Part shown: piece after piece, positions 36,927-45,543 of the stretch
How the letters are laid out: each line of letters opens with the position of its first letter
Numbering within the stretch: the first letter of the stretch is position 1
Source of the DNA: Ktedonobacterales bacterium
GTDB lineage: Bacteria; Chloroflexota; Ktedonobacteria; Ktedonobacterales; Ktedonobacteraceae
DNA length: 64,000 nucleotides
Direction: 5' to 3'
Assembly: GCA_027451525.1 (NCBI GenBank)
Contig: DAIDJF010000013.1
Coordinates: forward strand, 1-64,000
Made by a program: the position numbers and the translations under genes
Notes under the pieces: model-generated
Databases searched by the model: none
What the model was told of the DNA's origin: nothing
The model's input: the letters and a program-made list of their open reading frames with translations, nothing else

Positions 36927-37880
36927 ATGGAAATAGCCAGTTCGCCCAGCGCACCTGCACGGCTCTATGCCCTGCTATTACGCTTACGTCCCCTGCGGCA
37001 AGGAACGCTCATGCCCTTTTCCGGTGAATTGATTCATGGAGCTTTTCTGACATGGCTCCTGCATACGGCTCCCGACGTAGCAGCTTGGCTACATGAGGGC
37101 CAGAAGCACCGCCTTTTTACCTGTTCCAACTTGCATTTCGCACAACCAATGCAGCCCCTTTTCAAGGCTGAACGTGAGAATATTCATCTGCCGCTGAGTC
37201 CCGAAAAGACCTATACGTTGCGTCTGACGCTGCTGCTTGGTGAACTCTTCCCATTATTTCAGCAGGCATTACTCCAGGCCAATTATACTGAGGACAATAC
37301 TCTGCCCTTTCTCCAACTTGGCAAGCAGCTTTTTATACTGGAAGAGGTGATTATTACCAACGACGACCCACGAGGTTGGACAGGCATCACTTTGCTTGAT
37401 ACGCTGATTGAGCGTGCTAGACAGACTTCCATTGCTAAGAATCACACACTCACGCTGGAATTTGTTTCGTTGACCACCTTCAGTCGTGGTAATACAAAGA
37501 CTGGTTATGGACTGCATCAGGTGATGTTGCCGCTACCCCAGCTTGTCTTTCAGAGTCTTGCTAGACGTTGGGAGAGTATTGTGCCTCCTGGACTGGCACA
37601 CGTGGTACAGAAAGAGCGTATTGAGCAGTATCTCCTTGAGGATGGAGCGATTATTATCGACTATGATCTCAAGGCGCATCATGTCACATTTACCACCCAT
37701 CGGCAGCGTGGCTTTGTTGGTTCTTGTACCTATCAACTACGTGGTTCCGATGAAGTGACAAGCCCGGAAGCACCGCTGACTATTCGACAACAATTGCTGC
37801 TTTTGGCACAGATGGGCTTTTATAGCGGTGTGGGATATAAAACTGCGATGGGTCTGGGGCAGATGCGTCTCAAACCTTGA
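36927..37880 (+). CDS. cas6: CRISPR-associated endoribonuclease Cas6
   Basis: A 317-residue RAMP-fold nuclease expected to cut CRISPR precursor RNA within the repeats. The Gly-rich C-terminal loop, FYSGVGYKTAMGLGQMRL, is the family hallmark. The N-terminal ferredoxin-like half starts ARLYALLLRLRPL and includes FSGELIHGAFLTWL, whose His is a plausible catalytic residue. Cas6 of this kind serves type I and type III systems. The adaptation genes lie 3-9 kb downstream on the same strand, separated by an opposite-strand gene. No effector or array is visible in the window. Confidence 0.88.
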   Translation: MEIASSPSAPARLYALLLRLRPLRQGTLMPFSGELIHGAFLTWLLHTAPDVAAWLHEGQKHRLFTCSNLHFAQPMQPLFKAERENIHLPLSPEKTYTLRLTLLLGELFPLFQQALLQANYTEDNTLPFLQLGKQLFILEEVIITNDDPRGWTGITLLDTLIERARQTSIAKNHTLTLEFVSLTTFSRGNTKTGYGLHQVMLPLPQLVFQSLARRWESIVPPGLAHVVQKERIEQYLLEDGAIIIDYDLKAHHVTFTTHRQRGFVGSCTYQLRGSDEVTSPEAPLTIRQQLLLLAQMGFYSGVGYKTAMGLGQMRLKP

Positions 37881-38025
37881 ATACTTATGCTTAACGCTCT
37901 CTCTTGAGCAACACACTCTCAAATTGATGAGTATACCTTGATATGCCGCTACCAGAAACTCAAATGGTGGGCGAAGTGTTTTGCGAAGCTTCAAGTCTTT
38001 TCTACTATCACACCTACCTACTGCT

Positions 38026-38223
38026 TTAGTTTGCTTCGGTGTCGCGTTCCATTCTCTGGAGCATTGCGACGTATGTCTGGCGAGTTTTCAGGATAGAGGG
38101 GCTTTCCCATCCGAGAATCTTTTCACGAATCGTCAGGGCTTGCACATAGAATGGTGCCGCTTCCTCAAATCTTGCCCATTCCCGGTAGAGGTCCGCCAAT
38201 CCTTGCAGCGATTCAGCAGTGTC
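38026..38223 (-). pseudogene. detached 3' TPR-coding segment of the NB-ARC gene
   Basis: In the frame one base off, this segment reads DTAESLQGLADLYREW, then FEEAAPFYVQALTIREKIL, then a natural stop at 38026. This is the expected last TPR unit of the gene. The join with HLALLLTLL in the main frame lacks most of one ~42-residue repeat, which fits an out-of-frame deletion between TPR repeats. Confidence 0.75.
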
Positions 38224-39926
38224 AAGAGGAGAGCCAGATGTTTCAGACTTTCCATTGTTTCAGGATGCTCTGCTCCCAGGCGTTGCTGGCGAATGGCAAA
38301 AGCACTCTCAACAAGGGACGTGGCCTGCTGATAGCTGTCCTGATAAACGTAGAGACCTGCCAGATTGCTCATGCTCGTCGCAATGGCAAGGTCATCTGCG
38401 CTCAAATGCTGTTTGCGCAGCGAGAGTGTGAGCCGTAGCAGGGATTCCGCTTCTGCATACTGACCTTGTTCGCGTAGATAGCTACCAGCCTTATCAAACA
38501 ATACTGTGGCTTCCAGTTGTATCGGTATCGGTTCGTGTTCTATGTCAATTGCACATGTCTGTACATGCGACAATAGTTGTCCACATCTTCCCCATTCCTG
38601 GAAAGGGGCCTCTGGAAAAGCCGTGTTCAGTAGACGTATAACGCGCATCTTCCACGCTCTCCTGACATCTAGAGGCATGGCATCTATGAGGACTGCCTGC
38701 ACCAGACGATGTGTCACAATCATCTGTTTTGTCGGATCACGCTGCACCAATGAGTAGCTATGCAGTGTCCTGATGGCATCTTTTAGTGACTTGTCGGAAA
38801 CTCCTAATTTTTGAAGCTGTGGAGTGCAATGAACTGTTCCCCAGGTAATCAACTTTTCAGGAATGCCATCAGGGGCAAGGAAGGCACAGAGTCGCAGCAA
38901 CTCAGCGGCGGCAGGGCTTTCCCGTTCGATGCGCTGAAACGAAACATTCCAAGTCGTCGCTACCGTTTCTGGGTGTTCTGGTGTATGTGTTCCACGCTCT
39001 ACAAGAAGCTCCTTGCGATGTTGACGATAGAGATTCACATACTCGTGGAAACTGCATCGTGCAGTCTTGATGTACGCTGCTGCCTGATCCAATGCTAACG
39101 GTAGTCCACCCATTACTTCCCATAATGTAGAGAGCGCGCTCCTTTCAGGCGCAGACAGGTTTTGCTTCCTATCCTCATCGTCGCTGGTAGCGGTGCGTCG
39201 CAGCAGGAAGGTAACACTTTCCGACTGGCTCATTTGCTCTATTTGGAGAGATTTTATACGCGGGTCTGCATCCTGGGAGCGTGTCGTTAAAAGTATTGCA
39301 CCACTGTAGCGACGAGGCAGTACTCGGAAAACCATTGCTAGCGTATCAACATTATCAAAAATCAGTAGCCATCGATCATGGTTGAGCAGCCAGTCCTTGA
39401 CTGCCTCGATGGCCTGGAACTGATTCAGTTTCTCTTGGCCTGGGAGATGAAGCGTCTTAGCGAGACTGGCGACATCCGTGTCCATCATTTCGCGAGAGCC
39501 TGCGTGTACCCAGAGAACTGCATCGTATGCATCGGCATAGCGATAGGCAAATTCTATCGCGGTTTGTGTTTTCCCAATCCCGCCTAACCCGCTGATAGCC
39601 CAAATTTTACTTGAATCTCTGTTTGTGCTAGAGACAAGAGCTTGCTGTAAATGCTGAAGTACTAATTCACGCCCTGTAAAGTACAGGTTGCGCTGATAGG
39701 GCACATTCCACCATTTGTTGGTTCCCCAACGTTCAGGAGGTCTACCAAAAACCCTGATGAGTTGTTCAAGCATCTCGGCGCGAGGAATGGCCCGATCATG
39801 CTCCCATCGCTCTATACTGGGAACTGAGCCTCCAATGTATTCTGCCAATTGAACTTGTGTCCATTCATGAATTTTGCGCTCTCTTTGCAGTTTTTGTCCA
39901 AAGCTGCTTACGTGTATCTCTCCCAT
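38133..39926 (-). CDS. HTH/NB-ARC/TPR STAND ATPase, C-terminus frameshifted
   Basis: An XRE-type helix-turn-helix (about residues 8-60, WTQVQLAEYIGGSVPSIERW) is followed by an NB-ARC ATPase. The Walker A is GLGGIGKTQTA, Walker B is WLLIFDNVD, and TTRSQD is the sensor. Winged-helix and TPR regions follow. STAND proteins act as signal-gated regulators or defence sensors. The TPR array breaks after HLALLLTLL: the frame then runs through unrelated sequence to a stop at 38133, while the expected TPR sequence continues in another frame. The truncated 597-residue product may or may not work. The gene lies opposite in strand between cas6 and the adaptation genes. Confidence 0.82.
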   Translation of the reverse strand: MGEIHVSSFGQKLQRERKIHEWTQVQLAEYIGGSVPSIERWEHDRAIPRAEMLEQLIRVFGRPPERWGTNKWWNVPYQRNLYFTGRELVLQHLQQALVSSTNRDSSKIWAISGLGGIGKTQTAIEFAYRYADAYDAVLWVHAGSREMMDTDVASLAKTLHLPGQEKLNQFQAIEAVKDWLLNHDRWLLIFDNVDTLAMVFRVLPRRYSGAILLTTRSQDADPRIKSLQIEQMSQSESVTFLLRRTATSDDEDRKQNLSAPERSALSTLWEVMGGLPLALDQAAAYIKTARCSFHEYVNLYRQHRKELLVERGTHTPEHPETVATTWNVSFQRIERESPAAAELLRLCAFLAPDGIPEKLITWGTVHCTPQLQKLGVSDKSLKDAIRTLHSYSLVQRDPTKQMIVTHRLVQAVLIDAMPLDVRRAWKMRVIRLLNTAFPEAPFQEWGRCGQLLSHVQTCAIDIEHEPIPIQLEATVLFDKAGSYLREQGQYAEAESLLRLTLSLRKQHLSADDLAIATSMSNLAGLYVYQDSYQQATSLVESAFAIRQQRLGAEHPETMESLKHLALLLTLLNRCKDWRTSTGNGQDLRKRHHSMCKP

Positions 39927-40075
39927 AATATCGTTCCTCTCGCTGACTGCTCAAAAATGATGGGTAAGTGATGGGTTTTTGCGATTGTATTTTCTGTTAT
40001 CAATGAGATACTTGCGGAAGTGATGGGCAATGTACCCGTCCCGTTCCAGACACATTGTGTGAAATAGGAGGAAAA

Positions 40076-40363
40076 ATGAGCGAGTTTTTCGGTTTTCTCA
40101 AAGTGCTTGTCCTGTGCGTTGCAGGACTGATTGCCCTGTTGGTCATACTCCTTGTGCTTGTCAACTATCTTCCGAGAAGTCCACTGCGAGATATTATGGG
40201 TGCGCTGACGAAGCGCATTGGCGCAACCGCCGCAGTAGCCATGATTGCTATTCCTATTCAACCAGTGGTCGGCATTGATGGAATCTATGATATTGCCAGC
40301 TCCATCTTTCTGCTCTGCTACTGGCTTCTTCTTATCAGAGAGATACAGAAAGCACTTGCGTGA
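40076..40363 (+). CDS. small membrane protein of unknown function in the cas region
   Basis: A 95-residue protein with an N-terminal membrane helix (VLVLCVAGLIALLVILLVLV), a short basic loop (PRSPLRDIMGALTKRIG) and a second hydrophobic region (AAVAMIAIPIQPVVGIDG through IFLLCYWLLLI). The ATG at 40076 has a strong AGGAGG ribosome binding site. It lies 170 bases ahead of the reverse transcriptase on the same strand. I do not recognise the family. Confidence 0.65.
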   Translation: MSEFFGFLKVLVLCVAGLIALLVILLVLVNYLPRSPLRDIMGALTKRIGATAAVAMIAIPIQPVVGIDGIYDIASSIFLLCYWLLLIREIQKALA

Positions 40364-40427
40364 TCTCTCTTTTACGCTCATCCATCTACTTACAATAGAC
40401 GGATCTAAACGTAAAAAATGAGAAAAT

Positions 40428-40533
40428 TGTGCAACGACTTTCGGTCAGCCAGAAACCTATTCGATGTGACTCGTGATGCTGCAACGTTGAAAGCATGGCA
40501 ACTTAGCGATTGAAAGTGAGTGAAATCAGTGCA
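40428..40533 (+). ncRNA. possible remnant of a group II intron 5' domain
   Basis: The ~100 bases before the RT start GTGCAACGAC and contain AGAAACCTATTCGATGTGAC, CGTGATGCTGCAACG and GTGAGTGAAATCAG. To my reading these resemble the GUGYG-type 5' end and domain I sequence of bacterial group II introns. No domain V/VI is recognisable after the RT. This rests on remembered sequence style, not on an alignment. Confidence 0.3.
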
Positions 40534-42051
40534 ATGAAGGAGAGAAAACAGGTGGCGTCACCGCATCCGCAACAGACTCCCGCGTACTTGATAGACCAGG
40601 CCAAGAAGCGCTTACCCTGGACGACGTTGGAGCAGCAGGTCGTGCGCATGCAAAAGCAGATCGCTCACGCCTATCAGCATGGTGACAGGCAGGCCGTCTA
40701 TACCTTACAAATGCGCTTGATGGAATCGGAGGCGGCTCGTTTGCTGGCGGTGCGCCGTGTCACAGAGGAGAGCCAGGGCAAGGATACCGCAGGCGTCGAT
40801 GGTGTGAAATCGCTGACGCCTGCTGAGCGGTTAACTATGGCTTCTATGATTCACCCTATCCAGTGGAAACACCAGTCACCCGAACCAGTTCGCCGTGTCT
40901 GGATTCCCAAACCAGGCGTACCTGAGCGTCGTCCGCTTGCCATCCTTCCCATGATTGATCGTTGTAAGCAGGCATTGGTAAAATTAGCCCTTGAGCCGGA
41001 ATGGGAGATGCGCTTTGAGGCACATAGTTATGGTTTTCGTCCTGGTCGTAGCGTGCATGATGCCATCGCCGCCATTCTGGTAGCAATTGAGCATCAGCCT
41101 GCCTTCGTTTATGATGCCGATGTCGAGGGAGCGTTTGACCACATTGATCAGAACGCGCTACTGGACAAGCTACAGACCTGTCCGGCTATTGAGCAGGTTA
41201 TTCGCGACTGGCTCAAAGCAGGCATCATAGATGGCGGTGTCTACGTTCCAAGTGAAACAGGAATTGCTCAGGGTGGCGTCCTCTCGCCGCTCTTGATGAA
41301 TATTGCCTTACACGGTCTAGAGGAGGTAGTGACAGGCGGTAATGCGGGTAGCCAGGGACAGCCGTTACTGGTTCGCTATGGCGACGATTTTGTGATTTTC
41401 CATGCAGATCGCCATGAACTGCAACTGGCGGAGAGGCGTGTCCGCCGCTGGTTAGCAGCGATGGGATTGCAGCTCAATGCCCAAAAGACACGCATCAGCC
41501 ATACATTGATCTCTGTGCAAGGAGAAGCGGGCTTTGATTTCCTTGGTTTTCATATTCGTCAGGAGCAAACAGAGAAACCAGCCGAAGGAAAGAGGAAACA
41601 GGGATATGAATCGTCGTTGAAGACGATGGTCAATCCTAGCAAAGGAGCTATCGAGCGTCACAAGGTAGCGATTGAGCAAAAGCTACGGCACTTGCAGAAC
41701 GCTTCACAGAAGCAAGTGATTAAAGAACTCAACCCGCTGATTGCAGGCTGGACAAGTTATTACAACGGCGTCGTCGATCCCACAAGCATGGGTCAGTATG
41801 ACACATTCATAGAGCAGCAGCTCATACAGTGGGCAAGCGTGCGTCATCCTGGTAAGGAGCGTGATTGGTTGCTGGAACGCTATTGGCAGCAGGATAAGAA
41901 CCAGACAAGAACCTTTGCTACTCCTGATGGATTGCAGCTGCGCCTCTATCAACAAACGCGCATTTTGAAAGGCGAGTCTAGCATATTATTCGCTCATGCA
42001 AAGACTGGCGAGCAACACAGAAGAACAGGGAAAGATGAGGATAGGTCATGA
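40534..42051 (+). CDS. group II intron-type reverse transcriptase linked to cas genes
   Basis: About 505 residues. All RT blocks appear in order: the N-terminal GVDGVKSLTP region, PVRRVWIPKPGVPERRPLAI, YGFRPGRSVHDAI, DADVEGAFDHID (first catalytic Asp), GIAQGGVLSPLLMNI and the active site VRYGDDFVIF. A maturase/thumb (X) domain follows, with ELNPLIAGWTSYYNGVVD. There is no HNH endonuclease domain. RTs of this lineage, when adjacent to cas1, allow spacer acquisition from RNA. The stop overlaps the cas4 start by four bases (ATGA), so the two are translationally coupled. ATG at 40534 chosen; TTG 40510 and GTG 40516 are alternatives. Confidence 0.9.
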   Translation: MKERKQVASPHPQQTPAYLIDQAKKRLPWTTLEQQVVRMQKQIAHAYQHGDRQAVYTLQMRLMESEAARLLAVRRVTEESQGKDTAGVDGVKSLTPAERLTMASMIHPIQWKHQSPEPVRRVWIPKPGVPERRPLAILPMIDRCKQALVKLALEPEWEMRFEAHSYGFRPGRSVHDAIAAILVAIEHQPAFVYDADVEGAFDHIDQNALLDKLQTCPAIEQVIRDWLKAGIIDGGVYVPSETGIAQGGVLSPLLMNIALHGLEEVVTGGNAGSQGQPLLVRYGDDFVIFHADRHELQLAERRVRRWLAAMGLQLNAQKTRISHTLISVQGEAGFDFLGFHIRQEQTEKPAEGKRKQGYESSLKTMVNPSKGAIERHKVAIEQKLRHLQNASQKQVIKELNPLIAGWTSYYNGVVDPTSMGQYDTFIEQQLIQWASVRHPGKERDWLLERYWQQDKNQTRTFATPDGLQLRLYQQTRILKGESSILFAHAKTGEQHRRTGKDEDRS

Positions 42052-42662
42052 CTGAGACATCGCATCAGGAGATGATCCCAATTTCCTCACTCAACGCGCT
42101 GGAATATTGTCCGCGTAAGTTTTACTATCAGGTTGTGCAGGGTGAAACACAGGTCAATGAATTTGTGCTGGAAGGGGCACTGGCACATCAGCGCATTCAC
42201 CAACCAGGTATGCAGGTCGTTGATGGGGAGGTGCAGATCACGGGCCTCTACCTATGCAGCGAAACATTACGGCTGACTGGCTTTGCTGATGTGATTGAGC
42301 AGCGAGCGGGTATGCTGATTCCGGTGGAATACAAGCGTGGGAAGCAAGGGCAATGGCTCAACGATCAGGTGCAACTCTGTGCCCAAGCACTCTGTCTGGA
42401 AGAGCGACAGTCAGGCAAGCCCCCAATTGCCTATGGGTACATCTATTATATCGGCTCACGACAACGTGTCCAAGTACAGTTGACGCCTCAGTTGCGAACC
42501 AAGACAAAAGCGGCTATTGTTCAGGCATTGCATGTTGCAGCCCTTGAGACACCACCGCCGCCCCTTGTTGGAAAATTGGCTGCTCGTTGCCCAAATTGCA
42601 GTTTGGTGTCGCTCTGTTTGCCAGAGGAAGTACGGCTTTTGCAGATGCAAAAGAGTAAATAA
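42048..42662 (+). CDS. cas4: CRISPR-associated protein Cas4
   Basis: A 204-residue PD-(D/E)XK exonuclease of the RecB type that trims prespacers and helps choose PAM-bearing ends. The first cluster Cys is in NALEYCPRKFYY and the remaining three in CPNCSLVSLC near the C-terminus, consistent with a Fe-S cluster. Nuclease residues lie in TGFADVIEQ and IPVEYKRGK. It overlaps the RT by four bases and precedes cas1 by ~105 bases. An RT-Cas4-Cas1 order is uncommon, because most RT-associated loci I know of are type III without cas4. Confidence 0.9.
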   Translation: MTETSHQEMIPISSLNALEYCPRKFYYQVVQGETQVNEFVLEGALAHQRIHQPGMQVVDGEVQITGLYLCSETLRLTGFADVIEQRAGMLIPVEYKRGKQGQWLNDQVQLCAQALCLEERQSGKPPIAYGYIYYIGSRQRVQVQLTPQLRTKTKAAIVQALHVAALETPPPPLVGKLAARCPNCSLVSLCLPEEVRLLQMQKSK

Positions 42663-42698
42663 GCAAATTAGAAGCGTCAATCTATGATTTCTCTCATT

Positions 42699-42736
42699 AG
42701 CAGGGTACTCCAGAGATCGTCCATGAGTACCCTGCT
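42699..42736 (+). terminator. hairpin between cas4 and cas1
   Basis: Perfect 12-bp stem AGCAGGGTACTC / GAGTACCCTGCT with a 14-base loop, followed by TTTCATAC. It could terminate or attenuate transcription between the RT-cas4 pair and cas1. Confidence 0.65.
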
Positions 42737-42768
42737 TTCATACAGCCCAACAAAGAAGGAGTCTTGCT

Positions 42769-43872
42769 ATGCCAACACTCTACCTGACCGAAGAGTATGC
42801 TCTGGTGCGTCGTGAGAGCGAAGATTGTTTACTCGTACAAATTCCCGAAAGGCAAGGGAAGGATGGAGAACCATCTACACCAGCTCGCAAAGAGCGCGTC
42901 CCATTGCTAAAGGTGGATGAGGTCGTCGTCTTGGGAGAAATTACGCTGACCGCCTCTGCGATCCACCTGCTGCTCGAACGCGACATTGAGATTACCTTTT
43001 TAAGTCATTACGGACAGTTTAAAGGGCGCTTATCACCTCCATTCTCCAAAAATGCGGCTTTGCGATTGGCACAGTACCGTGCTCATCAAGATATGACGAC
43101 GCGCTGCGAGTTAGCGCGCCGCTTTGTGATTGGGAAACTTTCGAATCAACGCCAGAGATTATTACGGGCGAACCGCACATCACAGCAGCAGGAAATCAGC
43201 CGCTCGATTAAGCAGCTCACAGACCTGATTGCAGATCTGGCGTCACTCTCAGTCTCAGTCTCTCAACCATCTGGGATGAAGCCGTTAGCCAGTGGAGACC
43301 AGCGTATTGAAGGTACGCCGCTAGAAACGATTCTTGGTATGGAAGGAGCAGGTAGCGCGGCCTATTTTCGCAGCTTTGGCGCATTACTGCATGACCAGAA
43401 GCAGTGGCCCTTTCCAGGGCGTGTCAAGCGACCGCCGACAGATCCAGTCAATGCCTTGCTCAGCTTTGGCTATTCGCTGTTGACCAACAAGATAGCGGGT
43501 GCAATACAACTGGTAGGCTTCGATCATTTTGTGGGCTACCTGCATAGTTCATTCTATGGGCGTCCTTCGTTAGCTCTTGATCTGGTGGAAGAGTTTCGAC
43601 CTGTCATCGTGGATTCAGTCGTTTTGACTATGCTCAATAAACGCATTGTGACATCCAATGACTTTGTCGTTGAGCTAGGAGCCTATCGGCTCAAAGATGA
43701 AAGCCGTAAAGTTTTCTTTACGCAACTTGAGGAGCGACTCAACGAAGAGATTCAGCATCCCCTCTTTGGATACAGGACCAGCTATCGCCGTTGTCTTGAA
43801 TTGCAGACACGTCTGCTTGCCAAAACGTTGACTGGCGAGATAGACGCCTATCCACCGTTGCTTATCAAATAA
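42769..43872 (+). CDS. cas1: CRISPR-associated integrase Cas1
   Basis: A 367-residue metal-dependent integrase that inserts spacers. The N-terminal beta domain starts LYLTEEYALVRRES and the helical domain carries the catalytic residues. These are Glu in LGMEGAGSAAYF, His in GFDHFVGYLHSSFYGRPS, and the Asp/Glu of LALDLVEEFRPVIVD. The length is typical of a stand-alone Cas1. AAAGAAGGAG ribosome binding site at proper spacing. The protein appears complete, unlike its partner gene cas2 downstream, which has been split. Confidence 0.96.
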   Translation: MPTLYLTEEYALVRRESEDCLLVQIPERQGKDGEPSTPARKERVPLLKVDEVVVLGEITLTASAIHLLLERDIEITFLSHYGQFKGRLSPPFSKNAALRLAQYRAHQDMTTRCELARRFVIGKLSNQRQRLLRANRTSQQQEISRSIKQLTDLIADLASLSVSVSQPSGMKPLASGDQRIEGTPLETILGMEGAGSAAYFRSFGALLHDQKQWPFPGRVKRPPTDPVNALLSFGYSLLTNKIAGAIQLVGFDHFVGYLHSSFYGRPSLALDLVEEFRPVIVDSVVLTMLNKRIVTSNDFVVELGAYRLKDESRKVFFTQLEERLNEEIQHPLFGYRTSYRRCLELQTRLLAKTLTGEIDAYPPLLIK

Positions 43873-43896
43873 GACGCAGGAGAGCAAAGAGAACGT

Positions 43897-43913
43897 ATGA
43901 GAAGCCAGACTAG
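43897..43913 (+). pseudogene. cas2: stranded start of cas2 (codons 1-6)
   Basis: An ATG with an AGGAGAGCAAAGAGAA ribosome binding site opens 24 bases after the cas1 stop. It reads M-R-S-Q-T and then the first two bases of an AGG codon, where the IS begins. Joining this end to the inverted cas2 segment at 46049 (minus strand) restores one open frame, MRSQTRGNNQITCYVIAYD, leading into the Cas2 fold. This is therefore the original cas2 start, cut off by the insertion. Confidence 0.85.
43905..43913. repeat. 9-bp target-site duplication, left copy
   Basis: CCAGACTAG directly abuts the left IS end. Its partner copy is at 46050-46058 in inverse orientation, because the intervening block was inverted. 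Confidence 0.85.
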
Positions 43914-45543
43914 AGGGGTGCAAGTAATTTATTGTGAGAAACCGGATTTTTCCTCGATTTCCAAGCGAAGGACATGTCCCTAAAAACAAGAGCAAGTAAT
44001 TCCTCAGTGGAATCAGAGGCGTTTGCTCCATCATTCATCGCCTGTGCGACTTTTTCTTCACTGCTCACTCTCTTCTGAGTAGCGCAAGTAATTCCTCCCT
44101 CGCACGACTGCTGCGCGTTTCGCCAGAAGTCCCACCCCCTTGACAGTAAGCAACCTCCTTTTGCAAAGTTTTCAGAATAACCACCTCTCCAAAAGGAGTT
44201 CTCTGCTATGATACCCGTTTCTTTCCGTTATGACCAGACCATGTTGACCCAACTGCTCGATGATGACCCCATTGTGCAACGCTATCGTGCCTTCTTCTCT
44301 TTCTTCGACTGGTCCCTCGTCGAACGTTGGCAAGCCCAACGCTCTGGACGTGGCCGTCCTGCCCATCCCATGAGCACGTACCTCAAACTCTTTCTCCTCC
44401 GTCTCAACGAAGGCTTGCGCTACACCACCACCCTGCGCACCTTCCTCCTCGAACATCCCTTGCTCCTCTTGGAACTCGAGTTCCGTCTGGTGCTCGACCC
44501 GACCCACCGTTACGGCTTCGATGCCGAGCGCACCGTACCGACCCGCTTTTGGCTCGGCGAACGGCTCCGTCAGCTCGATCAGGACCTCTTGCAAGCCTTG
44601 CTCGCTGCCACGGTTACCGCCCTCGCTGCCGAAATCCCTGGCTTGGGTGAGACCGTCGCCTTCGATGTCAAGCACCTCTACGCCTGGGTCAAAGAGAACA
44701 ATCCGCGTGCTTGGGTCAAAGATCGCTACGACAAAACGCGCATCCCCGTGGGTGACCCTGACTGCACCCTCGGTGTCAAGCGCAGTTCTAACCAGGAACA
44801 GGCTGACGGCACCCACAAAGAAGAGAAGGAATATGTCTGGGGCTACGGCTCTGGCGTCGCCGCCGCCACCATCCCTGCGTACGGCGATGTCGTCCTGGCT
44901 GAATACACCCAACCCTTCAATGAAAACGATGTCACCTATTTCCGTCCTTTGTACCAACGCGTCGTCACCGCCTTGGGTCATGCTCCCACCTATCTCACCG
45001 CTGATGCCGCTTTTGATGCGTGGTACGTCTATGAAGCCGCCGCTCAGCACGGCGGCATTGCTGCCGTTCCGCTCAACAATCATGGGCATCCCGACACCAC
45101 ACGCGACCACGATGCCACGCCCATCTGTCGCAAGGGCGTGCGCATGCTGCCCAGCTTCTCCTTCCACCATCCCAACGGCTATCGCGCTCAACGCTTTTGT
45201 TGTCCCTTGCTCTTTCCTTCCGCGACGGGGGAGACCTGCGACCATCCACAATTTGTGAAAGGCAAAGGTTGTCAAAAAGATCCCAACTGGGAGGCAGGCG
45301 GACGCATGCGCGTGACCCTTGACCGCACGGCACCGCTCTATCGCGTCATCTACACGCAACGCACCTGTTGCGAACGTATCAATAGTCAAGCCAAAGAACT
45401 CGGTATCGAACGGCCTAAAGTGCGCAATCGCGTCTCCGTCACCAACCTCAACACCCTGACGTATTTAATTATCAATGTGCGTGCTCTCCAAAGAGCCAAA
45501 TCGATCAATAAAGGACTTCTACAAATGAATTAATTGCACCCCT
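43914..45543 (+). mobile_element. IS4-like insertion sequence inserted in cas2
   Basis: The element of 1,630 bases is bounded by inverted ends: AGGGGTGCAAGTAATT on the left, and on the right the complement of AGGGGTGCAATTAATT (15 of 16 match). It carries one transposase gene. The left subterminal ~290 bases contain GCAAGTAATT three times in the same orientation (43920, 43992, 44094), probably transposase binding sites. The 9-bp target duplication and the YREK signature fit the IS4 family. Confidence 0.85.
44208..45533 (+). CDS. IS4-like family transposase (DDE)
   Basis: The 441-residue transposase appears intact. DDE residues are Asp in AFDVKHLYAW, Asp in LTADAAFDAWY and Glu in the C-terminal YTQRTCCERINSQAKE. 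That last segment shows the Y-(2)-R-(3)-E-(6)-K spacing typical of IS4. An N-terminal DUF772-like region (SGRGRPAHPMSTYLKLFLL) is present. The stop lies 10 bases inside the right terminal repeat. A 405-codon frame on the opposite strand is a codon-bias shadow. Confidence 0.92.
   Translation: MIPVSFRYDQTMLTQLLDDDPIVQRYRAFFSFFDWSLVERWQAQRSGRGRPAHPMSTYLKLFLLRLNEGLRYTTTLRTFLLEHPLLLLELEFRLVLDPTHRYGFDAERTVPTRFWLGERLRQLDQDLLQALLAATVTALAAEIPGLGETVAFDVKHLYAWVKENNPRAWVKDRYDKTRIPVGDPDCTLGVKRSSNQEQADGTHKEEKEYVWGYGSGVAAATIPAYGDVVLAEYTQPFNENDVTYFRPLYQRVVTALGHAPTYLTADAAFDAWYVYEAAAQHGGIAAVPLNNHGHPDTTRDHDATPICRKGVRMLPSFSFHHPNGYRAQRFCCPLLFPSATGETCDHPQFVKGKGCQKDPNWEAGGRMRVTLDRTAPLYRVIYTQRTCCERINSQAKELGIERPKVRNRVSVTNLNTLTYLIINVRALQRAKSINKGLLQMN

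Noticed and set aside
42050..43900. Group II intron domain V after the reverse transcriptase
   Set aside because: No GAGC...GUUC-type hairpin was found, and cas4 starts inside the RT stop codon, leaving no room for intron 3' structure there.
44172..45389. 405-codon open frame on the minus strand across the transposase
   Set aside because: Antisense shadow of the intact transposase, low-complexity Gly/Glu/Arg composition.
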